A stretch of 64,000 nucleotides of DNA from Chryseobacterium sp. RU37D (GCF_900156075.1 NZ_FTMM01000002.1:124001-188000), one strand, 5' to 3'; shown: positions 42,401-51,474, numbered from the stretch's first letter. The notes: generated from the letters alone by a model not told the origin. Made by a program: numbers and translations.

Positions 42401-43138
42401 TGTTTTTCCTTTGAATTGTTTATTAAGACTGTCTTTTATTTCATTTAATTGATTGACAAATGTTTCATTATTTTTAGTATCGTTGCTTTTGTTTTTTGGG
42501 TCAATAAAAAGAAGAAGATTTTTTCCGTCTTTAGTCACAATGTAATTATCTTCTAGCTTAAAATCTTTGCTGATATTCAGCGCGTTGAGTTTTTTTATGC
42601 CTAAAAATGTGATGCCAAGGGGGTCTTTTTTGATGAATTCTTTGGTAACGAGGCTTGTAGGTGAAACCAGAGAGACATAATTATTTTCTACTTGTTTGGC
42701 GATGCTGTCTTTCTGAAGTTTTCTCTCGATTTCTTTGTAATCGCTTTCACTTAAAAATAGGGGCAAGTTTTTATTGACAAAATCAAAAGTTTCTGAAATT
42801 TCATTATCATTTACTTTTCCTTGTATCGAACTGATATATTTTTGCAAAGGTTCAATTTTGGTTAAAAAAGTATCGGCAGATTCTGATAATTGAAAATTTT
42901 CTTCTTTGGATTTGTTTTCAATAATGACAATGATTTTATCAGAAAAGTTAAGCTGCTTCAAGACTTTTGCCGTAAGATCTGATTTTTCATTTTTAGGAAT
43001 GATCTGATTGATATCTTCTTCAAAATTAATTTTTGAAGCAAAAAATCCGCATAAAACAGCAATTCCGACTGCAAAAAAGACAGAGAAAATCTTGTTTTTA
43101 GAGATCAGATAATATAAAAATATAAAGAAGCGATGCAT
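39488..43138 (-). CDS. MMPL/RND exporter fused to PlsC-like acyltransferase
   Basis: A 1216-residue protein. Residues 1-845 form an MMPL-type exporter: a first helix (16-36), helix clusters at about 270-405 and 655-800, and large periplasmic loops between. Residues of about 870-1050 are a PlsC-type acyltransferase with NHTSFLD (His895, Asp900) and FPEAERS (961-967). Residues 1060-1216 form a further Rossmann-like part (HVADDFGQKDV; VAQQNYMVKRRK) without a clear cofactor motif. It is probably the pigment exporter with a coupled acyl-transfer activity. It heads the long minus-strand pigment operon behind a -7 box. Confidence 0.9.
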   Translation of the reverse strand: MHRFFIFLYYLISKNKIFSVFFAVGIAVLCGFFASKINFEEDINQIIPKNEKSDLTAKVLKQLNFSDKIIVIIENKSKEENFQLSESADTFLTKIEPLQKYISSIQGKVNDNEISETFDFVNKNLPLFLSESDYKEIERKLQKDSIAKQVENNYVSLVSPTSLVTKEFIKKDPLGITFLGIKKLNALNISKDFKLEDNYIVTKDGKNLLLFIDPKNKSNDTKNNETFVNQLNEIKDSLNKQFKGKTEISYFGSPVIAVANAQQIKKDIQSTVMISIIMLLILLMYYFRNFFTPIIVFLPTIFSVLLALLILYCIKDKISAISLSVGAILIGITIDYALHILTHYKHNNNIEELYKEITQPIILSSATTAVSFLCLVFVRSEALKDLGLFAAITVILSSVTALIIVPQLYKPKNKENLNTNFIDKIGSYAYEKNKPLIIICSVIILACLFGFRHVGFNEDISDLNYIPKELKISEAKLQKLSDITSKSIYTISYGNSEEETLARNSRLGNFLEKEKQEGKILSYNSLGNVVLSKKDQQKKIKEWKKFWDTNKKNQTISELIKNGNQFGFNSSAFDQLNENLNKNYSILSLKDYKKIKALQISEFLSQENGFYTVSNVVKVDDKKRDTFIKDVEKNHDVLAIDRQQMNENFLGLLKRDFNTLINYSLLAIVLTIIVFFRNFELTVLTMFPIVLTGVVTAGILYFLGLELNIFSTVVCTLVFGVGDDFSIFLTQAMQKEHTTGKNELPTYRISIILAVFTTILSIGSLIFAKHPALHSLALVALIGMFSVIIITSTLYPFWFRLLITNRAKKGLSPITFRLFLNSVISFLYYGLGGLLFSAVGSIFVKNSKGKTLNLIKLILAKFLTSVLYSNPFVKKKVIKNSKEDFSTPAVIIANHTSFLDTLALAMSSHKIIYLVNDWVYNSPIFGKLVRALGFYPVSQGIENGMEKLKEKVEQGYSLVVFPEAERSYTNEVKRFHKGAFYIAEEFGLDVVPVYIHGNSEVLPKGDFIIYDGAITVKVGDRIKKDDLTFGKNYSERTKKINAYFREKFAVLRSELEDENYFKKKLFLSFLYKDSEIVKAVKADFNHNKSVYFELNKHIPKDVNILHVADDFGQKDVLMTFQEAGRRIFSRIKNDEKRTVAQQNYMVKRRKINYIKDLSEINKSIDVLLVSDKNFNSSEITKLPETIIFMNINHPSFDNANYKLKFCSESLKIFKIG

Positions 43139-43159
43139 GATATTGTAAAATCAAGTCTG

Positions 43160-43167
43160 CAAATTTA
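43160..43167 (-). promoter_or_regulatory. -7 box for the long flexirubin operon
   Basis: TAAATTTG on the minus strand, 21 nt before the MMPL start codon; no TTG at the usual distance. Confidence 0.5.
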
Positions 43168-43239
43168 AATTTTTCATTATTAGTTTAAAAAGTTTTAACA
43201 ATAAGTTTTCATTGAAAATCAATAAAATATTTAGCTAAA

Positions 43240-43323
43240 ATGAAAAAAAAATATACTTTTGCAAAAGTTCCCGATGATGAAATACATTTTAAAACAAAAA
43301 AATTACTGAGTAATAAGGCTTAG
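43240..43323 (+). CDS. possible 27-residue small ORF
   Basis: ATG AAA AAA AAA TAT opens a frame encoding MKKKYTFAKVPDDEIHF and a Lys-rich end, stopping 7 bases before the next start. It contains the -7 box of the following gene, so it may be untranslated chance sequence. Function unknown. Confidence 0.25.
   Translation: MKKKYTFAKVPDDEIHFKTKKLLSNKA
43254..43261 (+). promoter_or_regulatory. -7 box for the surface-polysaccharide gene run
   Basis: TACTTTTG, 69 nt before the ATG at 43331. Confidence 0.4.
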
Positions 43324-43330
43324 ATTGAGC

Positions 43331-44332
43331 ATGTTTAAAATAATTGATGAAAAAATAAATGGATTTTTATTTGTTATAATTTTCCCATTTTTATTGTTCT
43401 TTATTTCCTATTACGGATTTGAAACTTCCTATGTGGTGGGTATCAAGTCATGGGAAAAAGCTCCGGATTTTATGTTTTCATCGGTGTATGCCTATCGTGT
43501 AATCCCGAATTACCTGAGCGTACGCGGGACAGAGATACTGGGTTTTATTATTGATTATTATCTTCCTTTCGCGAAAAATTTTCTTTTGAAGCAAGGATCA
43601 ATATTTTATCATACAACATTTCTTATTAATGTTTTCTTTTTTGTCCTTACTTCGGTTGTTTTAGATTTAATATTGAAGTTAAAGCCGGTTGAATTTTTAT
43701 TAAATGGTAATGTCAGTAGGATGATGCACCTGATTGCTGTTTTTTTTGTGGTCATTATGCAGTATGTCCCTACGAATTGCGATTGTATAGCAATGTTTTT
43801 CTATGTATGGGGTATGTTTTTTACCTTAAAATATCTTCAAAATAGAAAGCCTTCAGACCTCATTGGTCTTAGTGTTATTATTTTTATTTCAACATTTATA
43901 AGAGAGACGGCCTGTCTTAATATTGCTTTTTTTGCGACGGTTTTTATTGATTTTAATAATATAAAAGAGAGAAATTTTGCTTTTGTAAAAGAAACTATTT
44001 TCCTGATTATTGCTTTTGTGCTGCCATATATTGGGTTGAGATTAATTATTCATCAGCAGGCTTCTTTTGTAGAAGGGATTTATTTGGTGAAAAATTTCAC
44101 GAGTCCTTATAACCTGATGGGATTGCTGTTTGGGTTTTTGAGTGTTTATTTAAGTTATCATTTTTGTGATGAGACAGGAAAAATAATGATCAAAAAATAT
44201 CTTTTTTTTGCTTCTCCTTATATTATAATGATTACTTTGGTGGGGCTATTCTGGGAAACCAGATTATTTATGCCTTTGATTCTTACGGGAATTGTGACGG
44301 CGTCTTATCAGTTTAAAAAATATCATATTTAG
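43331..44332 (+). CDS. polytopic membrane protein of unknown function
   Basis: From ATG 43331 a 333-residue protein with about eight hydrophobic helices (first at INGFLFVIIFPFLLFFISYY). A conserved-looking N-terminal loop, VYAYRVIPNYLSVRGTEILG, precedes the second helix. I recognise no family; the layout resembles GT-C glycosyltransferases or polysaccharide polymerases, and its neighbours (EpsG-like protein, acyltransferase 3) support a role in surface glycan assembly. It is followed after 2 bases by the EpsG-like gene. Confidence 0.75.
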   Translation: MFKIIDEKINGFLFVIIFPFLLFFISYYGFETSYVVGIKSWEKAPDFMFSSVYAYRVIPNYLSVRGTEILGFIIDYYLPFAKNFLLKQGSIFYHTTFLINVFFFVLTSVVLDLILKLKPVEFLLNGNVSRMMHLIAVFFVVIMQYVPTNCDCIAMFFYVWGMFFTLKYLQNRKPSDLIGLSVIIFISTFIRETACLNIAFFATVFIDFNNIKERNFAFVKETIFLIIAFVLPYIGLRLIIHQQASFVEGIYLVKNFTSPYNLMGLLFGFLSVYLSYHFCDETGKIMIKKYLFFASPYIIMITLVGLFWETRLFMPLILTGIVTASYQFKKYHI

Positions 44333-44334
44333 CA

Positions 44335-45474
44335 ATGCATTTATTACATCCATATTATATTATTGCCCTGGTTGTTATGCTTTTTTTTAGCTTTCAGGAG
44401 GTGTACGGGAAAAAAGTTGATAATAGGTATCTGTGGGGCTTGGGAGTTTATCTGATAATAATTGCTGGACTTAGAGATAGTGTAGGGCCTGATTATGGAA
44501 GTTATCGGAGCATATATGTTTATTCTGATACAAAAGAATATATTACTTTCCTGTTTACTGCTCTTCATCTGGATCCTCCACAGCCAATGGAGGTTGAATG
44601 GTTATTCGTACTTATCAATAAGGTTTTGATTAATATTTTCAATGCTCCCTTTTTTATGCTGACACTTGTAATTGCAGCGCTTGCCATTTTTTTTAAACTA
44701 AAGTACATTGAGGAGAATACTTTTTATCCATTTACTATTATGGCAATGCTTTTTATTCCCGGATTTTTTATAGGAGAGAGTGGGCAGATCAGGCAGAATT
44801 TGGGTTCTTTTATTGTTTATTTTGCAATAAGATATATAAAAGAAAGAAGGTTTTGGTCTTATTTATTATGCATTTATCTTGCGGGGGGTATCCATAGTGT
44901 CTGTTATCTTTTCTTACCCATGTATTGGCTTGCTCGTATTCCTTTAAACAAAGCAGTAATGTTTCTATTAATTATCACTTCAATATTTTTATCCCCTTTT
45001 GAGGTCTATAGGTCATTCGGAAGTTTTTTAAATAATATAGCAGCGGATAATACTTTGTCAATAGGCTTTAATGGATATGTTGATGAAAGTGTTGAAAGGC
45101 TTAACGGGGGATTTGGTATTCCTGAAGGTATGATGGCAATTCTTACTTTTTTCCTGTTTGTTTTTGATTCAAAAATGGTTGAAAAGTATCCTTATTACGA
45201 ATATCATAGAGTATATGCGGTGATGGGGATATGTCTGTTCTTTATTTTTAGAAATAATCCAATCTTTGCTTCCAGGCTTGCAGGTACTTTTGTAGGTTTC
45301 GGTTATATTATCATACCTAATTCCATGTATGTGGTTTCTAATAATGGTAAGAAGATGATTCATCTTTTTATCTTGTGTTTTGTGATATTTAATTTTGTGG
45401 TATTTTCCAGTTTTAAAAATATTACCTCTGGAAGATTTACGATTGACTTGTATAAAAACCATGTTCTACCCTAA
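44335..45474 (+). CDS. EpsG-family polysaccharide polymerase-like membrane protein
   Basis: A 379-residue membrane protein with about ten helices. IIAGLRDSVGPDYGSYRSIY matches the GLR-x-GxDY-x-Y motif of EpsG/Wzy-like proteins that polymerise exopolysaccharide repeat units at the inner membrane. A second conserved site, GESGQIRQNLGSFIVYFAIRYI, is also typical. It is immediately downstream of the unknown membrane protein and 11 bases before the acyltransferase gene, so these three probably form an operon. Confidence 0.85.
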   Translation: MHLLHPYYIIALVVMLFFSFQEVYGKKVDNRYLWGLGVYLIIIAGLRDSVGPDYGSYRSIYVYSDTKEYITFLFTALHLDPPQPMEVEWLFVLINKVLINIFNAPFFMLTLVIAALAIFFKLKYIEENTFYPFTIMAMLFIPGFFIGESGQIRQNLGSFIVYFAIRYIKERRFWSYLLCIYLAGGIHSVCYLFLPMYWLARIPLNKAVMFLLIITSIFLSPFEVYRSFGSFLNNIAADNTLSIGFNGYVDESVERLNGGFGIPEGMMAILTFFLFVFDSKMVEKYPYYEYHRVYAVMGICLFFIFRNNPIFASRLAGTFVGFGYIIIPNSMYVVSNNGKKMIHLFILCFVIFNFVVFSSFKNITSGRFTIDLYKNHVLP

Positions 45475-45485
45475 TTAATTTATTC

Positions 45486-46535
45486 ATGAGTAAAGAGAAA
45501 AAAGAAAGAATTTTAGTGCTTGACGGGTTACGAGGACTTGCCATTTTACTTGTACTGCTTTTTCATGGATATTATATTTGGTTTGATTATTATCCATATA
45601 AAAAACTTTACAGTGATTGTATTTTATTTAAATATGGTAGTTTAGGGGTTCAATTGTTTTTTCTTATTTCCGGTTTCGTTATTTTAATGTCTGTAGAAAG
45701 AACAACTAATTTTTGGAAATTTTTAAAAAACAGATGGGTGCGTCTTTTTCCGAGTATGCTCATATGTAGTTTAATAATTTATTCTACAGCTTATTTCTTC
45801 TATGAAAGACCTTTCGGAATCCCGAAGCTGAAATCTCTTTTGCCAGGTATCACTTTTATTAATAACAGTATCTTGGAAAAAATTTTTAAAACAGATTTTC
45901 CTGTTTTGGAATTGTCATTTTGGTCATTATTTGTTGAAGTAAAATTTTATATCATTTTTGGAGCCTTTTATTTTTTATTTAAAAGAAATATTGCATTAGC
46001 AGGTATATTTATAATTTATCTTTCTGCTCTTTTTTTACAGCTTTTGTGCTTTAGCAGTATTCTTCAGGAAGCTTCATGGATGAAAATTTATATTGGTTCC
46101 TTTATTCACTTCGGATGGTTTGTGGCGGGAGCGCTCAGTTATGTATATTTTTATAACCGAGAAAAGAAATATCTTTGGATGATGGTTTTAGCTACTATCT
46201 GTTCTTTGTTTTACGTATACAAATTTCAGGATTTTATAATGCTGGTGTATTTGGTAGTACTTTGTATTATTTTCTTTCTTGCTTTGTTCTGGAAAAGATT
46301 TGGGGTTATTTTTTCTACAAAGGTTTTTAAATTTGTAGGTTTTATAAGTTATCCATTATACTTATTACATGAAAATATGCTTGTTTCATTGATTATAAAA
46401 ATTAATAAATATTTTCCTCACATTCCCTATTTTTTACTTCCTGTAATTTCTTCTTTATTTATAATGTTTATTGCATATATTGTTGCTCGTTTTTTAGAGC
46501 CTTTTTTTCAAAAAAGATTAAAAAAAATTATTTAA
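45486..46535 (+). CDS. acyltransferase 3 family membrane protein (OafA/YrhL-like)
   Basis: A 349-residue protein with about ten membrane helices. The family start is clear: LDGLRGLAILLVLLFHGYYIW contains the conserved Arg and His. FKNRWVRLFPSMLICS and a later LSFWSLFVEVKFYIIF (conserved E) complete the active-site set. Such proteins O-acetylate or succinylate cell-surface sugars. It is the last gene of the short surface-glycan run. Confidence 0.92.
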   Translation: MSKEKKERILVLDGLRGLAILLVLLFHGYYIWFDYYPYKKLYSDCILFKYGSLGVQLFFLISGFVILMSVERTTNFWKFLKNRWVRLFPSMLICSLIIYSTAYFFYERPFGIPKLKSLLPGITFINNSILEKIFKTDFPVLELSFWSLFVEVKFYIIFGAFYFLFKRNIALAGIFIIYLSALFLQLLCFSSILQEASWMKIYIGSFIHFGWFVAGALSYVYFYNREKKYLWMMVLATICSLFYVYKFQDFIMLVYLVVLCIIFFLALFWKRFGVIFSTKVFKFVGFISYPLYLLHENMLVSLIIKINKYFPHIPYFLLPVISSLFIMFIAYIVARFLEPFFQKRLKKII

Positions 46536-46559
46536 TTTATATTTTTTTCAAAAAAAGTA

Positions 46560-46567
46560 TATCTTTA
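46560..46567 (+). promoter_or_regulatory. possible -7 box upstream of leader ORF and giant T9SS gene
   Basis: TATCTTTA, one mismatch from TAnnTTTG, 24 nt before the leader ORF ATG. Confidence 0.35.
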
Positions 46568-46591
46568 CCTCGAAATTTTAAAACACAAATT

Positions 46592-46657
46592 ATGAAAACT
46601 ACAATCCTTTTTCAGAGTACTCTGAATTTTTTACATACTACACCTATTCATTTTTGA
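46592..46657 (+). CDS. possible 21-residue leader peptide
   Basis: A short ORF (MKTTILFQSTLNFLHTTPIHF) directly follows a -7-like box. It ends 76 bases before the ATG of the giant T9SS gene. Position and size fit a regulatory leader ORF, but no terminator/anti-terminator pair was confirmed by eye. Confidence 0.35.
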   Translation: MKTTILFQSTLNFLHTTPIHF

Positions 46658-46750
46658 TTTTTTTGCTGTACTGCCAATTTTCTTTGGTGGATAATTGTAT
46701 ATAAATATAAAGCACAAACGTTTAACTTAACTTATGAAAAAAAATCCTTT

Positions 46751-49700
46751 TTGTCGATTTTTGCTACGACTCTTATGGTCGTCTCGACACATGCAGCCGT
46801 TCGGAATCCGTTTCCTGAACATGCAAAACCAAAAACAGTTCTAAAAAAACTGGTAACCCCCTATGTTTATAATCTTGATGCTGGATTTACTGTTCAGCAA
46901 AACGTGAATGAGAAGGGATTGGTAGTCATTGTTGGTAAGCTTACAAAGCCTTTTACCAGTGATCACGTGAAATTATCAATCAAATATCAAAATGCTCAAG
47001 GTGAATGGCTTACTGCATGGTGCAAGAATCTTTATTCTTACAATCAGTATAATGAGAGCATTAAGGCCAGCTTTGAATTACCTGCATCTACACAATCTTC
47101 TTATAACGTAAAAATTGAACTGAGCTCTAATACTAATCTGTCAAATTTTAGTAGTGTGGTTTGGGAAAAATCTATTAATCACTACAAATTTGGAGATTAT
47201 TCAGCAGCAAATTGTGATTTGGATGAAAATGAATATACTATTCTTCTGACTCCTAAAAAAGACGGGACGCTTCTTACTGATGCAACAGGTAAAGTAACAG
47301 GTGTAAAAGACAGGGTAACTTCTGCACATTTCTGGAACAAACTGGGAAATGTTCTGATGAACAACAAAAAAGATGATGTAGTGTTTTCACCAGCAAACCC
47401 GAGTCTTCTTACTATTGATACCAATGGTGCTAAATCTGTCAAAATAACGAATTCCGGTTTAGCTACAAGTGTTTTAGGTTCTACTCCTGAATTCATTTAT
47501 AATGCAGGAGCAGGCCACCCAACACCGTATTTATATACTTACAATGATCCTGTTTACATGATAGCAGGTAAGTTTTCGATAAACGGATTAATGATGAAAT
47601 TCAGTCAATGGCCTGAAGATTCTAATGGCCCTGGTTATCATGATTTCAAAAATCCAGGCCAACTGCAAAGCCGATACTTCAATCTGTATAATTCTATTCA
47701 TGAAAAACTTTCTGAATTTATGAATGATCAGGAGCCAATTGTTATTGTTTCCAGTCAGGCTACAGGTTTAAGGGTATACAAAAGCAATGGCACATTCATC
47801 GCCTTAACGGCGGATAGCAATTACGGCGCAGCATTTTTTGGGTACGGAAATGATCAGGGAGGAGCAAGAAGAGGTCCGGGTTCAGAAAACTTCATTGTTT
47901 CAAACACTCCGGAAATGACATTATATGGTATGGGGGCATTAAGAAATGATGCCACTACAACTTCTCAGTCAGTAAGATCTTTACCGGACATTCAAAGTGA
48001 GATCGCTAAATTCATTAATTATGTGGGCATTTTCAATACAGCATTGGATACAGGAGAATGCTCAAATGTTTGTTATACTTTAAAAGCAGGAGCTCAACCG
48101 GATAATAAGGTATTAGATTGGACGAAAGCACCAAACAGCTATGTTTTCGACCCTAACGGTGCAAACGATGGTTTATTTATTCCCATAAAGAAAGCTTTCG
48201 CAATGTGGAAAAACGATAAATATATTGGAGGTAACGGTGTTCCTACAGGTGTAATGACAGCCGATGTCTTATGGGAAGATACACATGGGCTTATCAAATC
48301 AGGCAATAATTACAGCTTGGAAGTTGTAGGCTCAGGTGAAAATGCTAAAATTAAAATTCCGGTAAACAAAGCTAAAAAAGGTAATGCCGTTATTGCATTG
48401 AAAATTGGTGGTGAGGTTTATTGGTCTTGGCATGTTTGGGTAACCGATGATCCAACAAACGGGGCAAAGTATAAAAGTTTTGATGCACTAAGAAGACAGA
48501 AAAATGATGGAACCGTTGAGCTAATTCCTGATTCCGATTGGGGTTGGATGGACAGAAATTTAGGAGCAATGAGCAGCTCCTTAACTTCCGGTAACTGGAC
48601 TAAAAATGGAGGATTGCTTTATCAATGGGGTAGAAAAGACCCTATACCTCCTTTAACAACGAAAGGAAATGACTCTTATGAAGTTTCTGGTTCTATAGGA
48701 AGAATAAGGCATAGAAATGCACAATTTACTGCTGATTCAAAAAAGATTGATACCCTTAGAAGGTATATTCCATTAGCGAATGCAAATGTTAGAAATAACA
48801 TCTCATTTTCAATTAAAAACCCTTTAAGTCTTATTTATGTTGGAAATAGCAGTTTAGACCTTGCTTATTACGACGCTAATAAAAAATTTATGTTAAACTG
48901 GTTCGGAAAGTCACCGGAACTTACAGATAACCGTCTTTCTGAACTTAATTTATGGTCTGATAACTCTGAAGGATTTTATAGAGATAGTTACAAAAATGAT
49001 AGCGATGCACAGCCTTATAAAAATAAATCTTCTTATGACCCATGCCCTAATGGCTGGAGAGTGCCCTCGGTTTTAACTGCGAATGAAGCATCAACAAATT
49101 ATATTGATGATATTAGAATCGACTTCTCTCCATTTGGTGTAAGAACAAACATGGGAAAAAATGACTTTGAAGCAAATAAATATCAAATAATAAAACCTAC
49201 TGACGCCAATACACCTAGCTTTATGAAAGGCTTCAAGCTTTATACTAATCTAGGTTATGACCTTTCAAATGTCAATGGCTTAAATATGGGTAAATTTCCG
49301 GGAACAGGGCAATTGCTAATAAACAGACATTTAGGTCAATATTCTGACCAGCATCACACTGCATTATGGACAGCAACAATGGTAAGACATTTTGATGCTT
49401 CTCCATCTATGGTTGCAAGAGCCCTATTCTTAGTTCCCGATAAAGAGCAGCCTGATGTTCCCGATCCGAATTTCCCGAATATTAATGGTAGATATTTCTA
49501 TGAGCCGTTATCTATGGGAGAAACTTCCGGCGCTAATGGATGTAGATGTGCAAAAGATCCATTATATGTAGTGAATGATTATAATTTCCCTACTGAGTTC
49601 TTTACGGAAGGACAGTATATGGAAGGGATGAATAATCCTAATACCTATACAATAGTAAAATCTACATCGGAATCTGTTATTGAGATTCCAATAAGTAAAG

Positions 49701-51454
49701 CGTTCTCGGTTCAAAGTCAATTATTAAACAATCCGGGAATTTTAAACACATCAAGTTTTGATGCTTTAAAAACAAATGTATTGTGGACTACAGATACTGG
49801 TTTAATTAAAACAATCTCTGTAGATCAGCCGGGATCTTTATCAGCAATTAGTACTTCAAAGATAAAGATTACTGTAAATGCTAATAAAAGTGGGAATGCG
49901 GTAGTTACTTTACATAACGGAAGTATCACTAATCCTGTTTACTGGAGCTGGCATATCTGGGTGACAAATACACCAATTGGTTCTACACCTTATACTACTG
50001 ACCAACCGGATGCAAATGCTGCAAACTATATAAATTTCGTAAAGAAAAGCGAGGTCTTGGATACGGAAATAATGGATAGAAATTTAGGAGCAATAGAAGC
50101 TTTTCCAACGATTCCTGGAGATAATTTGAATCCTGAGACGGCTTTGCCTGGATCTCCTGATAAAATAGTATTGTCTGGTGGACTTCATTATCAATGGGGC
50201 AGAAAAGATCCTATTCCTACATATAGACCGGCGTCGGATGAAGATTTCCGAGATAAAAATGGTGTGGTGATATATCCTTACAAATCTAATGCAGTCCAAT
50301 ATTATTCTGGAACTGTAGCTGCTAATGGAACAATATCTTATACATTATTAACTGAAGAGAGCTATAATACTAATTATATAAAACAATATAATACATACAG
50401 TAATTCTACTAATGCAAATGTTTTAGCAACAGATAAACCATCAGAAAAAATTGCAAAAGTATTGTCATATTCAGTAAAAAATCCACTTGCATTTATGGTG
50501 CCAAGTACATTATATAGTGACGGAAGAACTGGTTCAGATTGGCTTTCGACTGAACCAAACCTGGCAGCTGATCGTTGGGGAAGAGGCGATAAAAAATCGC
50601 CTTTTGATCCTTGTCCTGCTGGTTGGAGAATTCCTGATGTAACGGGAGTGGCTGTTTTGGCTTCAACTAAAGACAATCCCATAGCAGTAGAAGATTATGG
50701 ACTTTCCCCATGGTATAGAAAAGGTTATAGAGCCGCAAGTGCTTATAGAATCATAACAGATAACTTTGGTACTCAGGTAAGAGTTGGAAAAAAGAGATTT
50801 GCGGGTTTTATGTTTAATAATAATGACTATAAAATTGGTAACTATGCAATATTTACGGGAATGAGAGGCTATAGAAGTGTTTCTACTAATTCAATTCCTA
50901 ATTATGCATCATCAGAAGGAGATAAAAATGGTAGTCTTTATACAGGATTTTGGACGGCTGGTCTAAGCTCAAACTTTAATGGAAGACCAATTAATTTAAT
51001 GTTTAAAAAGTTTGATAGTAGTAATGTGCCAAATTTTGTTACTCAAAACTTCATTCAAGCTTTCCATGACAATAATGATCCATATTTCGGGGCAAGCTGT
51101 CGTTGCGTAAAAGTAAAAACTGATGGAGCGTACGAGGCAGGACCAATCCCAAGATTACAGGTAACAACAACTTCCACTGCTAAAGCAACAAATATTTTAG
51201 CAAAAACAACAATAGAAGAAAAAGTGGTACAAAATAAGCTTGAATTCTTCCCGAATCCGGTGAAAAGCGTATTGTATATCAAAGGAAATGATAAAGTAAA
51301 AGACTATTATTACCAGGTTTACAATATGTCTGGTCAGCTTGTAAAGTCAGGAAAGTTTGAAAACGAACAAACTGATCTATCAGGTTTAACTACCGGTGCT
51401 TATCTGATAAGAATTAACAATTCTGAAACTATTGTAAAAATTATTAAAGAATAA
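46751..51454 (+). CDS. giant FISUMP-repeat T9SS cargo protein, start region frameshifted
   Basis: A frame of 1567 residues. It has an N-terminal unique region (about 1-440), two FISUMP-like modules, each with a WSWHVWVT strand, MDRNLGA, YQWGRKDPIP and DPCPNGWR motifs, and a T9SS type A sorting domain (FFPNPVKSVLYIKG ... IVKIIKE). It should be exported through the outer membrane and anchored on the surface, perhaps as an adhesin. The in-frame start is only TTG 46751, lacking a charged n-region. The natural ATG at 46734 is one base out of frame because its A tract has 8 rather than 9 A; with 9 it would read MKKKSFLSIFATTLMVV. Confidence 0.85.
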   Translation: MSIFATTLMVVSTHAAVRNPFPEHAKPKTVLKKLVTPYVYNLDAGFTVQQNVNEKGLVVIVGKLTKPFTSDHVKLSIKYQNAQGEWLTAWCKNLYSYNQYNESIKASFELPASTQSSYNVKIELSSNTNLSNFSSVVWEKSINHYKFGDYSAANCDLDENEYTILLTPKKDGTLLTDATGKVTGVKDRVTSAHFWNKLGNVLMNNKKDDVVFSPANPSLLTIDTNGAKSVKITNSGLATSVLGSTPEFIYNAGAGHPTPYLYTYNDPVYMIAGKFSINGLMMKFSQWPEDSNGPGYHDFKNPGQLQSRYFNLYNSIHEKLSEFMNDQEPIVIVSSQATGLRVYKSNGTFIALTADSNYGAAFFGYGNDQGGARRGPGSENFIVSNTPEMTLYGMGALRNDATTTSQSVRSLPDIQSEIAKFINYVGIFNTALDTGECSNVCYTLKAGAQPDNKVLDWTKAPNSYVFDPNGANDGLFIPIKKAFAMWKNDKYIGGNGVPTGVMTADVLWEDTHGLIKSGNNYSLEVVGSGENAKIKIPVNKAKKGNAVIALKIGGEVYWSWHVWVTDDPTNGAKYKSFDALRRQKNDGTVELIPDSDWGWMDRNLGAMSSSLTSGNWTKNGGLLYQWGRKDPIPPLTTKGNDSYEVSGSIGRIRHRNAQFTADSKKIDTLRRYIPLANANVRNNISFSIKNPLSLIYVGNSSLDLAYYDANKKFMLNWFGKSPELTDNRLSELNLWSDNSEGFYRDSYKNDSDAQPYKNKSSYDPCPNGWRVPSVLTANEASTNYIDDIRIDFSPFGVRTNMGKNDFEANKYQIIKPTDANTPSFMKGFKLYTNLGYDLSNVNGLNMGKFPGTGQLLINRHLGQYSDQHHTALWTATMVRHFDASPSMVARALFLVPDKEQPDVPDPNFPNINGRYFYEPLSMGETSGANGCRCAKDPLYVVNDYNFPTEFFTEGQYMEGMNNPNTYTIVKSTSESVIEIPISKAFSVQSQLLNNPGILNTSSFDALKTNVLWTTDTGLIKTISVDQPGSLSAISTSKIKITVNANKSGNAVVTLHNGSITNPVYWSWHIWVTNTPIGSTPYTTDQPDANAANYINFVKKSEVLDTEIMDRNLGAIEAFPTIPGDNLNPETALPGSPDKIVLSGGLHYQWGRKDPIPTYRPASDEDFRDKNGVVIYPYKSNAVQYYSGTVAANGTISYTLLTEESYNTNYIKQYNTYSNSTNANVLATDKPSEKIAKVLSYSVKNPLAFMVPSTLYSDGRTGSDWLSTEPNLAADRWGRGDKKSPFDPCPAGWRIPDVTGVAVLASTKDNPIAVEDYGLSPWYRKGYRAASAYRIITDNFGTQVRVGKKRFAGFMFNNNDYKIGNYAIFTGMRGYRSVSTNSIPNYASSEGDKNGSLYTGFWTAGLSSNFNGRPINLMFKKFDSSNVPNFVTQNFIQAFHDNNDPYFGASCRCVKVKTDGAYEAGPIPRLQVTTTSTAKATNILAKTTIEEKVVQNKLEFFPNPVKSVLYIKGNDKVKDYYYQVYNMSGQLVKSGKFENEQTDLSGLTTGAYLIRINNSETIVKIIKE

Positions 51455-51474
51455 TAAGAATTTATAAACAACTG

